In this document: positions 12,710 to 25,832 of the stretch, piece by piece
How the letters are laid out: each line of letters begins with the position of its first letter
How positions within the stretch are numbered: position 1 is the first letter of the stretch
Source of the DNA: Hypholoma sublateritium FD-334 SS-4
Lineage: Eukaryota > Basidiomycota > Agaricomycetes > Agaricales > Strophariaceae
Direction: 5' to 3'
Assembly (NCBI GenBank): GCA_000827495.1
Contig: KN817551.1
Location: forward strand, 250,868-314,867
DNA length: 64,000 nucleotides
The notes under the pieces: generated by a model
What the model was told of the DNA's origin: nothing
Seen by the model: only the letters and a program-made list of their open reading frames with translations
Database searches by the model: none
Translations under genes and position numbers: made by a program

Positions 12710-14330
12710 CAGGACGCACGACGGCGCGCCGTGGGCCGGCCGGCTCGGGCCGCATGCGCACGTGCTCAATCGGGAGCGGACATTGTGAATGCCGGAAGGC
12801 CTGGGCCCTGGACTCGACGCTCGTACGACCTCTTCTTTCTCCTCATCGTTGTTCAACCAGCTCTGTATCGTCTTCGATAACCCCCTCCACATGTTTTCTT
12901 CCCGTCAATTATGCGAAAGTACTATGACAGGTGCGTGTATTGTGGGTGCGCTCTGAAATGGGCCACGTCGCAGCGCAGGGCGCTGGTGCGAAGGGCGGTG
13001 CTGATAGAGGGACACGGACATCGCGAACCAGGGAGGAGCGTACAGTACAGGACGTTGTTACAGGACGACGGGAGGACATGTGCATAACGCCGATCCATTA
13101 GATCAGGCGGATCGCCCAGCAAGGTACGTCGCTCCTCTGCATCCCCAGTGCCCGTCTCACACTGGACAGCCGTCCCACCCCCGCGAGGCGCCGCTCCCCC
13201 TGCCGACTGTCCTGCGTTCCTTTGATCCGACTCTCTGTTACCCCGCATCCCGCCCGTACCCTCGTTCTATCGCCTTGTCACCTTCCCGCTCCCATCCGTT
13301 CGCAGACACTGGCTCTCTCCGCCATGCAGTACCGACACGCCGGTCCCTTGTCAGCCTACACCCCAGAGGCGGGTGCCCGAGTGCACACCGTGCATAACGG
13401 CGCCCGTCCCTTAATCTGATTAAGTCCAAGACCGGCGTGTGTGTATCTACGCGCCTGAGTTCCCATGTCGCTGTTGTCCTCCCCAGTCGCTTTCTCCCCA
13501 GCTGTTTCCCGCGTCCGCTTAGCTGGCTTCCTATACCCTCCCTTTCGTTCTGGGGAGTCTGCGCCATTGTCGTCCACAACGAGCTCCACAGCCCATATTT
13601 ATATCTACACGCCAGCGCGCACCGGAGTTGCTGTCCCGCAGGGGGCACACCGTGCATTCACGGCTGTGCTTAACCCTGGGGAAATAAACAGCTCTGGGCC
13701 GATTCGCGCGCTGGCCTGTCTATATGCATATAATCGTGGTCTGTTCCCGCGTGCATTCGAAGGGCCTTTTCGCGGCGGCGCGCCTTGTATATGCGCCGTC
13801 CGATGTCTTTTCTATTTCTCTCTGGTATGTCTCATCCGTCCTTCCATCGATGCATTGACGTCCTCCATCAACTCCCAGGCTTGCTTTCCCAGTGATGCAG
13901 CACCCACACACCGTCTCCGCGTGTCGATCTTCTTCAGGGGCGCGCGCTAGCGCACGTCCTGCGCAGCGGCGCCCGTCCCTTCATTTCGACCATCTTCTGT
14001 GGACGGCGTATACTTGTGTCCGTATATGTGCGCTTGGGCGTCCATGTCTTCGCCGTTTCACGTTCCTCCTGACTCCGGCTTCCCGCGCGGGAGCGACGCG
14101 GTTGCATCCACGCACGCAAGCGCGCTGCATATCCTGTCCCATGAGACCGCGTCGTGCGTTCGCGGCAGCGCCTTGCGGTGGGCATAATATTTCCTCTTGA
14201 TACTTGCGTGTGTGTGTGTGTGTGTGCTGCCGCGCTTTAGTGGCGCCATTCTAAACTTTCGTGAATTGTATCTCATCTCTCGGGACGTTTATTTCATCGC
14301 ATGCGGTATGAGGGGACCGCAAGGAGAGAT
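12710..14330. repeat. Composite repeat unit C
   Basis: Head from the GGGCCGCATGCGCACGTGC region, conserved core at 13101-13130, type-1 motifs near 13400 and 13970 (about 570 bp apart), a type-2 motif near 13660-13680, and a tail with a pure GT run at 14207-14226. Same block order as units A, F and G. Confidence 0.75.
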
Positions 14331-14749
14331 TTTAGAACGAGCTATACGCGGTCATATGCTCTTCGCGGGCTGCACGCTGTTCTATAAACATCTTCGCTTA
14401 TGTCGTCCTCTCGTATACTCAGTATGCGATAAGCTGTTCTCAGGCGCTTTTTTTTGAAAAAAAAAATACGCTGCCGTGACTGTATGAAGGTGGCGTATGT
14501 GGCAGCACGGAGATCAGGGGCCTGTGAGTGCTTGTAGATGTGTGGAGGATGGGTGGTGCGAGTTACTGCACGAAGACGCTGTGTGCGTTTCGCTGTGAGA
14601 CGTAGAGGAGGTTTCGGCGAGTCCTTGATGCGCGATGGATCTGCTCTGTCGCTCTAAGTGGGAGAAAACCTGAGATATACCTCGATCCGGCGCAGAAATG
14701 GACGGGATTATTCTGGGCAGTGTCAGCCCACGCTGGGGAGCGCATAATA
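14331..14749. other. Spacer before the gap
   Basis: No gene recognised. It contains a run of T followed by a run of A near 14448-14466 that could fold as a hairpin. Confidence 0.3.
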
Positions 14750-14887
14750 NNNNNNNNNNNNNNNNNNNNNNNNNNNNNNNNNNNNNNNNNNNNNNNNNNN
14801 NNNNNNNNNNNNNNNNNNNNNNNNNNNNNNNNNNNNNNNNNNNNNNNNNNNNNNNNNNNNNNNNNNNNNNNNNNNNNNNNNNNNNNN
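14750..14887. other. Assembly gap (138 N)
   Basis: Run of 138 undetermined bases. It lies exactly at the edge of a repeat unit, so the assembly very probably broke because of the repeat; the true distance is unknown. Confidence 1.
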
Positions 14888-16300
14888 GGTCGCGGACGTT
14901 TCCGGAGGGTCTAGATCTAGTGTCAGACTCGTACTAGTACGGCGCCTTCTTCCTCCCCACCATTGTTCACCCAGCTATGCATTGCCTTTGATACAACCGC
15001 CATATCGCCAACCATCGAACACTTCGGCATGTGTGAATATCTTCGGTGCGCTTTGAGCATCGCGCCACGTCACGGCGCAGGGCACTGATGCAAAGGGCGC
15101 TATTGGTAGAAGGGAGCAGGCATCGCGAATCGGTGAGGATCTAGATGCGCGTGTCAGCGTTGTAGGACGGCGGGAGGATGGACTGAGGGCACCGATCCGG
15201 CAGATCAGGCAGATCAGCTCGTGAGGTACGTCATTTCTCTGCAATGCCAGCGGCCGTCTCACTCTGGACAGCCGTCCTGCTACCCGCCGCCGTCCCGTGG
15301 GCTCTGTGCGAGGCGTCTCCTCCCTCCCCGACTGCACGGCGCTCCGCCTCCCCGCCATGCAACGCTAACCTTCCGGTCCCTTGTTTCCTGCCGCCGTCTC
15401 TCGGGCTTTGTGCGAGGTTCCGCCGCACGGCGCACGCTGTATTTGAAACCTTCCGCCGTCGCCTCGTCTCGCCTGGCGCAGCGTCACCGTCCCGCTCCCG
15501 TCCCTCCGCAGACTCTAGGCTGCGCCTCTCCGCGATGCAGTACCCACACACCGGTCCCTTGTCGGCGTACCGTCCAGAGACGGGCGCTTGAGCACATGTC
15601 GTGCATAACGGCGCCCGTCCCTTAACAAATAATTGTCCTTGTCCGTGTGTGTGTGTATGGGCCCGTGAGCGCCGACCTCGCCGTCGTCCGCCCTAGTTGA
15701 TTCCTCCCGCGATACGCCCCGCCACGGTGTTGCTGGCTTCTCATCCCGCGTCGATCCTGACTTGTGTTCTGACTCAATCCGCCCTTCCGTTGCCGCTAAC
15801 ACAGCCGACATTCACGTGTATCCGCGCGTATATGCGCGGCAATGCTCGTCCCTGGCTGTTACCCCGAGCCACTATTCGCCGCGTGGTTGTGTCTGTAACT
15901 GTGCGTCTTCGACTGCGCCAGTGCGCTTCGGACTCTGTGCGATCAGGACCGTGTCTGCGCCCGGCTATGTTCGTCGCTTTCCCATTCCTTCTCCTCTGCG
16001 GCCCTGATGTCCGTAGTGGGCACGGCGCACGATATGCACGGAACACACCCAGGCGCGCGATGCATCCACTCTACTGTCCCGCACGATGCGCCGTGCGATT
16101 GTACCGGCGCTTGACCGTGGGGACATAATATGTATCTAACTGCTTACGCGCGCCTGCGTGCTGCTGTCATTGTGCATGCGCAGCTTTTCGGTGGTGTCGG
16201 AACCCTCATATCCCGTCATTATATAGCGTGCGTGCCACGTTCATCTGCGTCGACGCACGGCGCCGTCCGCGTTGCGTCTTTGGTGCTCCTGTTGTCGTAA
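14888..16300. repeat. Composite repeat unit D
   Basis: Starts on the same base as window position 1. By hand I count about eight differences in the first 290 bases relative to unit A, with more divergence after about 340. Core at 15203-15232, type-1 motif near 15611, type-2 end motif near 16105. Confidence 0.85.
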
Positions 16301-16825
16301 TCGGACAGCACGTCCCGCATGCAGTGCACGATCTGATCTTCGATACGCGCCTACGTCCTTTACACGCACTAGGCTGCATTTTCTAGGATTCTTTGTAGTA
16401 CACAGTGTTTTGCGCTGTCGTCACCGATGCGTCGTCTGCCGTATACGATGCGTCTCGGGGCAGCATTTGAGTATGAGAATGCCAATTTCATCCCTGCGGT
16501 TGCATTTTGGGTGTCGGTAATTATGGCGGTACTCCATTGGCATGATGATTATATCTAATCATTTGTCTTTCATATCTGGGAAAGCTCATTTTATATCTTT
16601 TCAGAACACTCGCATGATTAAATAAAGGAGGCATGCACGGCTCCGCGCAGCTCAGGGGCCCAAAGAACGCATGTAGAATATAGATGTGTGGGGATGCTCA
16701 GTGTGCGCGCCTAGTACCTACGCGATGTAGCTGTCCTGCGTGGAGGATCTGCGTTGTCGCTTGCTGTGGATGCGAACTTGAGATACACCACACTGGCGCA
16801 GCGATGGACACTAGTGCACACGGAA
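16301..16825. other. Tail region of unit D
   Basis: Sequence leading from the type-2 end of unit D to the next unit; no gene seen. Confidence 0.3.
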
Positions 16826-18195
16826 CGGGAGGCAGGCAGGGTCGGGCCGCATATTATGCACGTGCAGCATGGGTAGCGGACATTGCCGGAGGGTCTGGAC
16901 ATGTACGACGCCTTCTTTCCCCCCTTCCCATCCCCTCCCCACGTATTCGATCAGCTATGTATCGTCTTTGATACACTCCTCCCCTTATTTTAAACCCGTC
17001 AAATATTGCGAGAATCTATGTTCAGGTGTGTTTGTCTTGGCTGCGCTGTGAAAATCAAGCTAAGTCGTGATGGTAGCATCGCTGCAGGACGGCGGGAGAA
17101 CGAATAGATTGCGCCGATCGAGAAGATCAGGCGCATCGCCTCGTGAGGTACGTCGCTCGTTCAGAAATCACAGTGCTCATCTCACTCTGGACTGCTATCC
17201 CGTGCTAATCCGCTCGTCCCTTGTCCCCTGCCACCGTTACGTGGGCTCTGTGCGAGGCCCGCCGCACTGCATCTCTCCGATCCGATGAAAGCTTCCATTT
17301 TCCTGCGTCCCCGCGCCCACGAAGCATGTGACGCCCCCCGCCCCTCGCCTCTCCCACTCTCCGCCTCCGTAGCCTCGTCCCGTCCCGTCGGTCCGCACAC
17401 ACAATACTCCGCTTTGCAGCGCTCACACGTCAATCCGTTGTTGGCATACCCTTCAGAGACGGGCGAATGAGCGCACGCGGTGTATATCGCCGCCCGTCCC
17501 TGTGGTTGAAATTCCCAATAGCCTGGGTGTGTGTATCTGCGCGCCTGAGCTCCCATGTCGCCGTCGTCCGCCCTGGTTGGTCCCCCCCCCAAGATTTGCT
17601 TCTCCCCCTATGTGGGTAACGCCCTATCCCTCGTTAATTCTGGTCTCGCTTCTGGGAAATCCCGCTCTTCTGTCGTCCCTAGCGAATTTCACGGCCCGCA
17701 TTCACATCGCACACGCCGGCGCTCGCTGGAGTTTCTGTCCAGCAGGGGGGACGCCGTGCGTTCACGGCTTTGCTTTACCCTTGGAACATAATACAAGATT
17801 TCCAGAGCGCGCGCTGGCGTGTATATGTGTATGTATAACTGTGTTTGCAGCCTTCATTGCAAAGACTTTCTCGCGGAGATGCGCTGTGTATATCCTCGCT
17901 TGATGTATTTTCCTGTTTCCATCTGGTACGGCGCATGCATCTTTCCTTTCTAAACGATGCCCCACCCACACGCCGTCCACTTGCGTCGATCCATGCCAGG
18001 GAAGCGCGCCCAGTGCATGTCTTGTGCACCGGCGCCCGTCCCTTTGTAGTCATCTACCAGCGTGTACGGCGCGTGCTTGTGTCCGTATATGGGCGCTCGG
18101 GACTGTGTCTGTGCGCTTGCGCACCTGTCGTCGCCGTTTTCAGTGACTCCTGTCTCCTGCGCCATCCACACACACAGGCGCGCTGCATCTGACAT
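16826..18195. repeat. Composite repeat unit E
   Basis: Begins at a GGGTCGGGCCGCATATTATG segment. It has GTAGCGGACATTGCCGGAGG near 16875, core at 17125-17154, type-1 motifs near 17490 and 18030, and a type-2 motif near 17755-17790. It ends near 18190 where the second type-2 motif is lost. Confidence 0.75.
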
Positions 18196-18231
18196 TATGC
18201 GCTAGAGCTTTGTCGGGACGGGGATGACACA

Positions 18232-20250
18232 GCGTGAGCTCGCGCGGCGGCCAAGCGGCGGCTGCGCACCATGGGCGGCCGGCGTCCTCGGGCCGTATGT
18301 ATCACGTGTAGCATAGGTAGCGGATGTTTCCGGAGCGTTGGTCTGGAGTCTGGACTCTTACCACGTCTGCTTTCTCCTAATCCATGTATGGCCTTTGCAA
18401 TAACCCCCATCGTCAACATATCCAATGCCACGAGAATGTTTCGTGATGCGCGTATATCGTGGATGCTCTGTGAAGATAGAGCTACGTCGCGGCGCTTAAC
18501 GATGGGTCTAAGCAGTTGCAGAGCGTCGCGAATCTGGGAGCAGGGCGGGAGGATGATAGCTGGATGCGGCTGATCAAGCTGATCAGGCAGATCGTCTCGT
18601 GAGGTACGTCGTTCCCCTGCAACCCCAGCGCTCATCTCACTCTGGACAGCCCCTGCTCTGTGTGAGGCTCCGCTTCCCGCTGCCGACTGCTCTGCGTTCC
18701 TTGGATCTCGCTCTGCCTCCCGCCCCTGCAATGCTCAGATGCCGACCCTCGTCTCTTCCAGCCCTCTCGCTGGCTTTGTACAGCGCTTCGCTGATCCGAT
18801 TATATCTTTGTCCAGCGTCCCCGCGCCAACGCTGTATCCGCTGCTCTTAGCCTGTAGCCTCGTCCTGTCGCCTCGTCCCACCGCCGCGTGCGCCGTCCCG
18901 CTCCCGGCCCTCCGCAGACTTTCGGCTGCGCTTCTCCGCCACGCAGCGCTCACACGCCGGTCTCTTTTTGACCTACCCTTCTAGAGACGGGTGCCCCACT
19001 GCAGGCCATGCATAACGGTGCCCGCGCCTTGTGGGAAGTTGTTTGGTTGGGCGTGTGTGTCCATGCGCCTGAGCGCTCGTGCGTCCGTCCTGCGCCAGAG
19101 TTAGTTCCTCCCTAGCCGTTCCCCGCCTCCGTGTGGCCGACCACCTATCTCCCCCCTCGATCATCCCTGTGTTCCGGTATGATCTGCGTTTTCCTCGTTC
19201 GTAACGAGCACCACGGCCGCATTCACATCTACACGCTGGCGCGCATTGCAGTAGCTGTCCCGCAGGGGGCACGCCGTGCGTTCGCAGCTGTGCTTAACCT
19301 GGGGACATGATAAATAGCTCATCGCAAATGCGCGAGCCGGCGTGTCTATATGCATGTATATCGTGTTCTTTCGCAGCCTACACTCGAAGGGCCTGTTAGG
19401 GAGTGTAAACGTGCTGTACTCTAACTTTGGTCGTTTTTCTCTGGTACGGTGCATGTATCCATCCATCGCGCGTTTCCATCTTCCCTCAATCCCAAGGCTT
19501 TTCTGCCCGTGGTATGCAGCACCCACCCGCCGTCCGCTCGCGTTGTCCAAATATTCAGGGACGTGTGCATAAGCGCAGTATGTGCAGCAGTACTCGTCCC
19601 TTAATGTGGCCTTTCAGACGTGGACGGCGTGTCACGGTGTCTGTATATGTGCGTTTGTCAATGGGACTATCCCCGTGGGATTGGGACCGTATCTATGCGC
19701 ACGGGCGCCTTTACCTTCCCCGTTTCCCGTTCCTTCTGCCTCCGCATTCCTGACACGCGCGATATGCACAGAAACCACGCAGGCGCGCGACGCTTTCGCT
19801 CTACTGTCCCCCGCGACGCGCGTGCGATTGCACTGGCGCTTGACCGTTGGGACATGTCTGGGAAATTATTTGCCCGCGCTTGCGTGCTTATGTGATTGAG
19901 CATGATCTTCTATTCGCAGGGCCGATACATTTATTTCTTGTAGGTAGATACCATGCGTACGTGCGTCGTGCGTCTGCGCCGATACTCGGCGGGACGCTGT
20001 TTTGTGAGGTTATGTCTGGCACGCCGTCCGCCGTGCGATGGGCCCAGGCGTGTTTTCAGTAGCGGCACTCCGTTGCTCGTGCACTGGGACGCGCGTGCAG
20101 TTTGGGACTTGTGCGGTGCGCCAGAACGCCGATCTGGGTGCCTAAGTACTCGTGTGGCGGCATATACTGGTGCGCGCATGGCCGTGAAGGCGCATACGTG
20201 CGTGCGCGCGTCAAAGATACGCGCTTCAGCAGTTTCGTTATAATATAGGA
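18232..20250. repeat. Composite repeat unit F
   Basis: Head with CACGTGTAGCATAGGTAGCG near 18304, core at 18581-18610, type-1 motifs near 19015 and 19590, type-2 motifs near 19280 and 19840. The tail from 19944 is almost identical to 1591 onward in unit A. It is the most complete copy inside the window. Confidence 0.8.
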
Positions 20251-20384
20251 CAGTACCACACATACCGGCTATCGTGAGCCCGTCATACGCGCCCAATTGT
20301 CTATCATGTTCAACGCGCTGATTCAGATTTCTGGGAAGGTCTAACAGCTACAGTTTGATAACTAGTATATTATCTGATGATAAA

Positions 20385-22367
20385 AGAAAAACTACAGTTT
20401 GATAACTAACAAGAATAATAGAATTAAAAAAAACACTAGAAGGAATGCTGAACAAGTTAAGAGGATTCCTATATCCTCGCAATAATTCATGAAACAAGGT
20501 AGTAGAGATCCGAAATTCCTAGATGTACGGTGCTTGCATTCCATTCTCGCTGAAGCTGATGCTATGCCCATCATTCGATAGGTATTCAGCCGAGTGATGG
20601 GCGTAATGAACTGCCCAAGCGGAGGTCCCCAGCTCCGCGAAACCGCGCACCGTCATGTGCGAGGTCAACGGTACGTTCTCCGCGTGGAAGAAGATTTTGT
20701 TCGCCAGCCACGGCGCCTGTTTCCCCAATCCCTGTTGTTCATCGACCTTGACGGCGCACAGACGGTCCACGAGTGTTGGGCGCGTTCTCGCAGGCGGACT
20801 GCATTCGATGGATTAGCAGTGGCCCGACGAGTAGGGAACCACGCGGGACAGCGGCGGGTGCCAAGGGGAGCAAGTACGCAGATTTCGCTCTAGGCACTGA
20901 ACGCAGAGGGTGCGGTGGAGGGAGTGGTGGGCGGAACTGATGTCGAGGTGGTGTTGGTACAACCAAAATAAGATGATTCCACTGCGTCTGATGATGTAAT
21001 ATCAATAACCGATAGTTGAAATTGCGAGCGGGGTCAACGTACCATGGATCTACGCGCCAGATACTACCATATGCGATGGAAGTGAGATGTCGTAGTCCTA
21101 CCGCCGGCCTACACGGAGCACTCATGCCAGTTGAAAATTCCCTTCGGGGAAAAGGGTTGGAGTCCAAGCGTCCCGGCCTGGACAAACATGATTACTTTGG
21201 TTGCTCCAGACAGAACAAACGGAGTAAGCGTACCATGCACTCCAGGTGAGATCAATCAAGTTGCGTGCTGCTGCTGAGCATCCGAAGTTGTCTCTCAGAC
21301 CGTATGGGCTGTTGTGTGGTAGGTGATTTTTCATGGTGAAGAAAGATGGGTGGTGAGGGAGATATAGCGATGAGAGATACAATTCTGACGCTGTATTTAT
21401 ATGAAGATGACACTGGGCCACATGTGGCGGAAAAGGTAAGTGAATATGTGGCTTATGCGTGGCCGTGGGCCGGAAGCTCTGAGACGCGCTGCATTGTTTG
21501 CGGCGGGCACTGTATTTCCGTGCCGTAAATTTAAATCCAGCCTGGCCAGGTCGTACCCCATTTCAGAAAATGACGGCGGAAAAAATTCCAGACAATTCTA
21601 CAAAATGAATCTGAATACTCCCACGTGAATCGGTGGGCTCTTAACTCTTACTATTGTGACTTAGTCCACAAGTAGGGCCTGTAGCGAAGAAACAGCCACA
21701 TTTTGGCATAGCAGCGAAATCTAACATGAGCGTGGCCCATATTGTTCCATTTAACTTTAGAGATGCACTGAAGAACTTAATTATTTCCATCTTTGCTCAA
21801 CGCTTCTAACTAAGCCGTCCCAAAGACTTGAGAACGATTACAATTGTCAATGGCTCAAGACTCATTTAATTGGGCAACAAATGACAACAACAAGCATGCT
21901 ACTTGGTTTACCTAAATACGCCTGAATGCAGAAGCTGTCTATTGAGTTGCGTATGTCGGTTCTTTCTATCGCATAATTTATATGAAATCTACGCTGAAAT
22001 CCTCCCGGATAACTCCTCACAGTTGATGTGACGAACTTTGGACGAACTCCTGCAATTCTTTATTATAATGGCCATGTTGAATGGGAACAAGTCTCGGATA
22101 CGCACGGCCTCTGCGTTACAACGGGATTTGGCGCAGCAACGGGGGCTTGTGGACGCGGAGCGGGACGCAGATGCGCGGCATGTCATCTCACGCTGCCGGC
22201 AAGCATGTTTATTCTGGAGCCGCCAGTAAAGAGGTCTCGCGTGGGATTATAAATTAATACAATTCTCGCACAGGCGGGTAGCAGCGCATCGTGCGCGGTG
22301 AGAGTAAGTACCGCGGATGCAGCGTCAGTAGGAGCGAGGGGGCGCGCGGTGGCTTCGCCGGTCGGCC
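20385..22367. repeat. 2 kb dispersed module, copy 2
   Basis: Partner of 4161-6168. On the minus strand at 20519-20770 it keeps an 83-codon open frame (MDRLCAVKV at one end, FSENGMQAPYI at the other) that is interrupted in copy 1. I do not recognise the product. The module continues without a break into composite unit G. Confidence 0.8.
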
Positions 22368-24950
22368 GGCTCGTGCCGCGTGCACGTGTATCCCGGGTAG
22401 CTGACGTAGCCGGTAACCGGTAACGGATGGGTTCTGTACGACGTGTTAGTTCTTCTTTCTCCCATCCTTGTTCCGTCAGCTGAGCTATGCCTTTAATATA
22501 GCCCCACATCGTCGATCAATCAAGTACCCGAGCATCTTTCAGCAGGTGCGTATCTCATGGGTACGCTGTGAAGCCGAGCCGTGTCATCGCGAATCCGAGT
22601 CGCCCATGGCATCGTTCAAGTAGGACGGCGCCGATCTAGCATGGATCGCTTCTTGAGGTATGTCGCTCCTTCTGATACCACAGCGCTCGTCTCACCTCGG
22701 ACAGCCGTCCTCTCATCGCCGCGTCCTGGGAGCTCCGTATGAAGCGCCGCTCCTGCCGACTCTCTCTCTCTGTCCTGCGTCCCTGCGCCTACGCTGTGTT
22801 CAAAGCTCTCCCCCATAGCCTCGACTCTGCTTGCCGCCGCTTGCCGTGTCCTGCGTCCCCGTGCCCACACTGCACGCGGTCCCCACCAAGCGCCGCCTCG
22901 TCCCGTCACCTCATCACCGTCCCGCTCCCGTCCGTCCGCAGACCCAAGGATTCGCGTATCCGCTGTTCAGTGCTCACACACAGCTCCCCTGTCGACCTAC
23001 TCCACCAGAGACGGGCGCCTGAGAGCCGTCCATGCACAGCGGCACCCGTCCATGGTGTTGATGACCCCGTATGGCGTTGTGTGTGTATGTGCACGGGAGC
23101 GCACATGTCTCGTCTCCGCGCCCACGCCGTGTTCAAAGCCCTCCGCTGTAGCCTCGCCTTTACTTGCCGCCGCTCACCGTCTCCTTCGTCCACGCGCCCA
23201 CACGATGCGGTGCCCACCGAGCGCCGCTTTGCTCCGCCGCCCCGTCACCGTCCCTCTCCCGTCTGTCCGCAGACTCAAGACTTCACTGCTCCGCTGTGCA
23301 GTGCTCACCCATCGGCCCCTTGTCAGCCTGCACGTCCTGGGACGGGTGCCTGAGTGCAGGGCGTGTATACCGGCTCCCGTCCCTACAGTATGCCTGAGGA
23401 TCTGTCGGTGGGTGTATATCTGTGCACCTGAGCGCCTATGTCGCCGCCGTCCACGCCCCGGCCAGAATTGCTTCTCTCCCGTGTGGCTTGCTTCCTGTTT
23501 CCCGTCGATCTTGGCCCGCGTTCTGGCGACTATGCGCTTCTTTCGTCCCCATCGAGCTCCACGGCCCGCATTCACATTACACACGCCGGCGCGCGCCGGA
23601 GTTGCTGTCCCGCGGAGGTGCGCCGTGCGTTCACGGCTGTGCTTAATTCGGGAGACGTGAGTGCGACGTTGTAACACACGATGGCGTGTGTAGATACACA
23701 CCTGTCGCTATGTATTCGCCGTATGCTCTCCAAACACCTGTTTGCGGAGACGCGCTGTGTGCCTGCTTTGTACGCTGTCTTTGCTTGCCTTCCTCTGGTA
23801 TGGCTCCCGGATCCTTCCGTCGGCCTGATTACTTCCCTCTGATCCCCAGGCGTGGATTTCCGTGCGATGCAGCACCCACGCCCACACGCCCACACGCCGT
23901 CCGCTCCTTCCGATCCTCACCAGGGACGCGTGCCCAGCGCACGTGCTGTGCATCGGCGCTCGTCCCTTGGTTCTTTTGAGAGCAACCTGAGGACGGCGTG
24001 TGTCTGTCTGTCTGTTTATCTGCGCCTGGGACCGTATCTGCGCTCGGGACGCTCTCTGTACGCCCGGGTGCCCCCTTCGCCGCTGCTTTCCCATTCCCTC
24101 GTTCTGCAGCAAGCGGTATATCCACTGCGCACACGCAGGCGCGCGATTCATCCGCTTCACTGTCCCGCGCGGCGCGCCGTGCGATTGCACTGGCGCTTGA
24201 CCGTGGGGACATGACCAGGATTTAACTGAGTCGCGCGCTTGCGTGTTGGTGTGATTGCGTCTAATCTGCTCTTCGCCTGAGAGCGTCATGACGCATGCAC
24301 CCACAAGCCTATCAAGCGCACTAAATAACTTTGACGCGCGTGTGCGTACCGTCGCGTCGGGCTCCGTTATGCTATCGCGCTTTGTAGCGCACGCTGTTCC
24401 GACCAGCGTAGGGCAGTGTATCGTGTCCGGGGTGCCGTTCGCCGTCGGGCGTGCCCCCTGCCCTGTGCCCTGGCCACTCATTCGAGCGTGCGCCGAGACG
24501 CGCCTTTGTTGGAGGTTTTCGCGCCGGGAAATCGACGTTGATATCAGCGCGCATATGCGTCGGCGGCGTATCACTGCCTTGGAGGATGCGGCATCCGCTC
24601 TCGCCGTACAGCATGACCGCGCGTAGGTATGCACATGTACAGAGGGCACGCATCTGGGTCCCATCGCGTCTGACTTGTCGAGCAGCGAATACGCGGCCTG
24701 GCGGCGCAGACCCACACGCATCTCAGGAGTCTAGCGTGTGCTGATAGACGCGTGCATCTGGGCGGCGTGCTTTTCGCGCGGGTATCATTGATTCCTGCGT
24801 GCCTAACGCGGACATGGGCTCGACGCATCTGGGGAAGGCGGCGCGGCCTGCGATCAAGTTTGCTATATGCTGCTCGTGGAATCGGCGTCGTGCCAGCCAT
24901 GTATATTCGCGATTAGGAAATGTTTGAGTCAGCGCCGGTGTATTACGCTT
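22340..24950. repeat. Composite repeat unit G with long tail
   Basis: The core is changed but recognisable at 22632-22662. Type-1 motifs lie near 23045, 23365 and 23955, type-2 motifs near 23620 and 24190. The tail to about 24950 includes a TTAGGAAATGTTTGAGT segment matching 2104-2118. It has three type-1 blocks, one more than the other units, so a subunit was probably duplicated. Confidence 0.7.
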
Positions 24951-25155
24951 TGCGTTCTCGTTACGCTGCATCGTCTCCCACTCATTTCCAATAGTGATTA
25001 TTCTTTACTGGTACGTAATTCTTTGTTCTTTGTATGTGCGCCGGTTGCGAGATATTTCGAATGCTGGGTCTTTGAACATAGCCCGAAAAGCTGCGAACTT
25101 TAGTCTAATGAGAAGCATCACAAAGGAAACTCTATAACAAAGGCAACGCAATACA

Positions 25156-25163
25156 TATAAAAA
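25156..25163 (+). promoter_or_regulatory. Possible TATA box of the zinc-finger gene
   Basis: TATAAAAA, followed by a CT-rich leader and an ATG at 25221, a typical arrangement for the genes in this window. It suggests that the zinc-finger gene may start at 25221, but I could not connect that ATG to the later exons in one frame. Confidence 0.35.
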
Positions 25164-25832
25164 TATGCCATTTACTGAGCGCGATGCCTATTCTCTCCCC
25201 ACCTTACAACGCCTCTCACCATGCTGAATCACACCGAAACGGACCTGAGAGCTACCACCCGCGCGCTCGTTTCCTTTCCCGCAGCAAGCGATGTATTTCT
25301 GCCACTCACTGATACTCTTACTTGTGATGGCGTAACGAGGCGTCCGTGGGCCACCGCTGCTACCCAGAAAACTGTTGGAAACGCGCTCGGACACTCCGCG
25401 ACCCATTGTAGAGCGGAATAATGTCATGGTAGTGCGTGTGAAGCAGAAGGTAAGGGACTGCATTGGGAGATGTGGCACTAGAGGTCAAAGCACGGTCACG
25501 CGCACGCAGGTAGGTTTAAATTTGTTGCGCGACGCGTCCTTCTGTTCCTGATACATTCTCCTCGTACCAATCCTTCCTCCTTTCTCATTCACAACTCTAA
25601 AGAATGCCTGGTTTAAGGTGTGTATTGCTCTATTTTCCTCGCTCCGAACTTGACGTTTTCCCCCACAGCCATCGCGCTCATCCGTACGCTGAAGCACGCA
25701 TCGCACGAGCTGCGTATGGGAAAGGAAACGGCAGCAGGTCTTCGTAAGTCCTTTCTCCCTCTTTCCTTTCACGCACCACGCACTTACACGAAGTGAAGGA
25801 CGCAAGACATCAATTGCGAACATAACGTGCAG

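Noticed and set aside
14207..14226. GT microsatellite
   Set aside because: Ordinary simple repeat; similar GT-rich runs are part of the composite unit.
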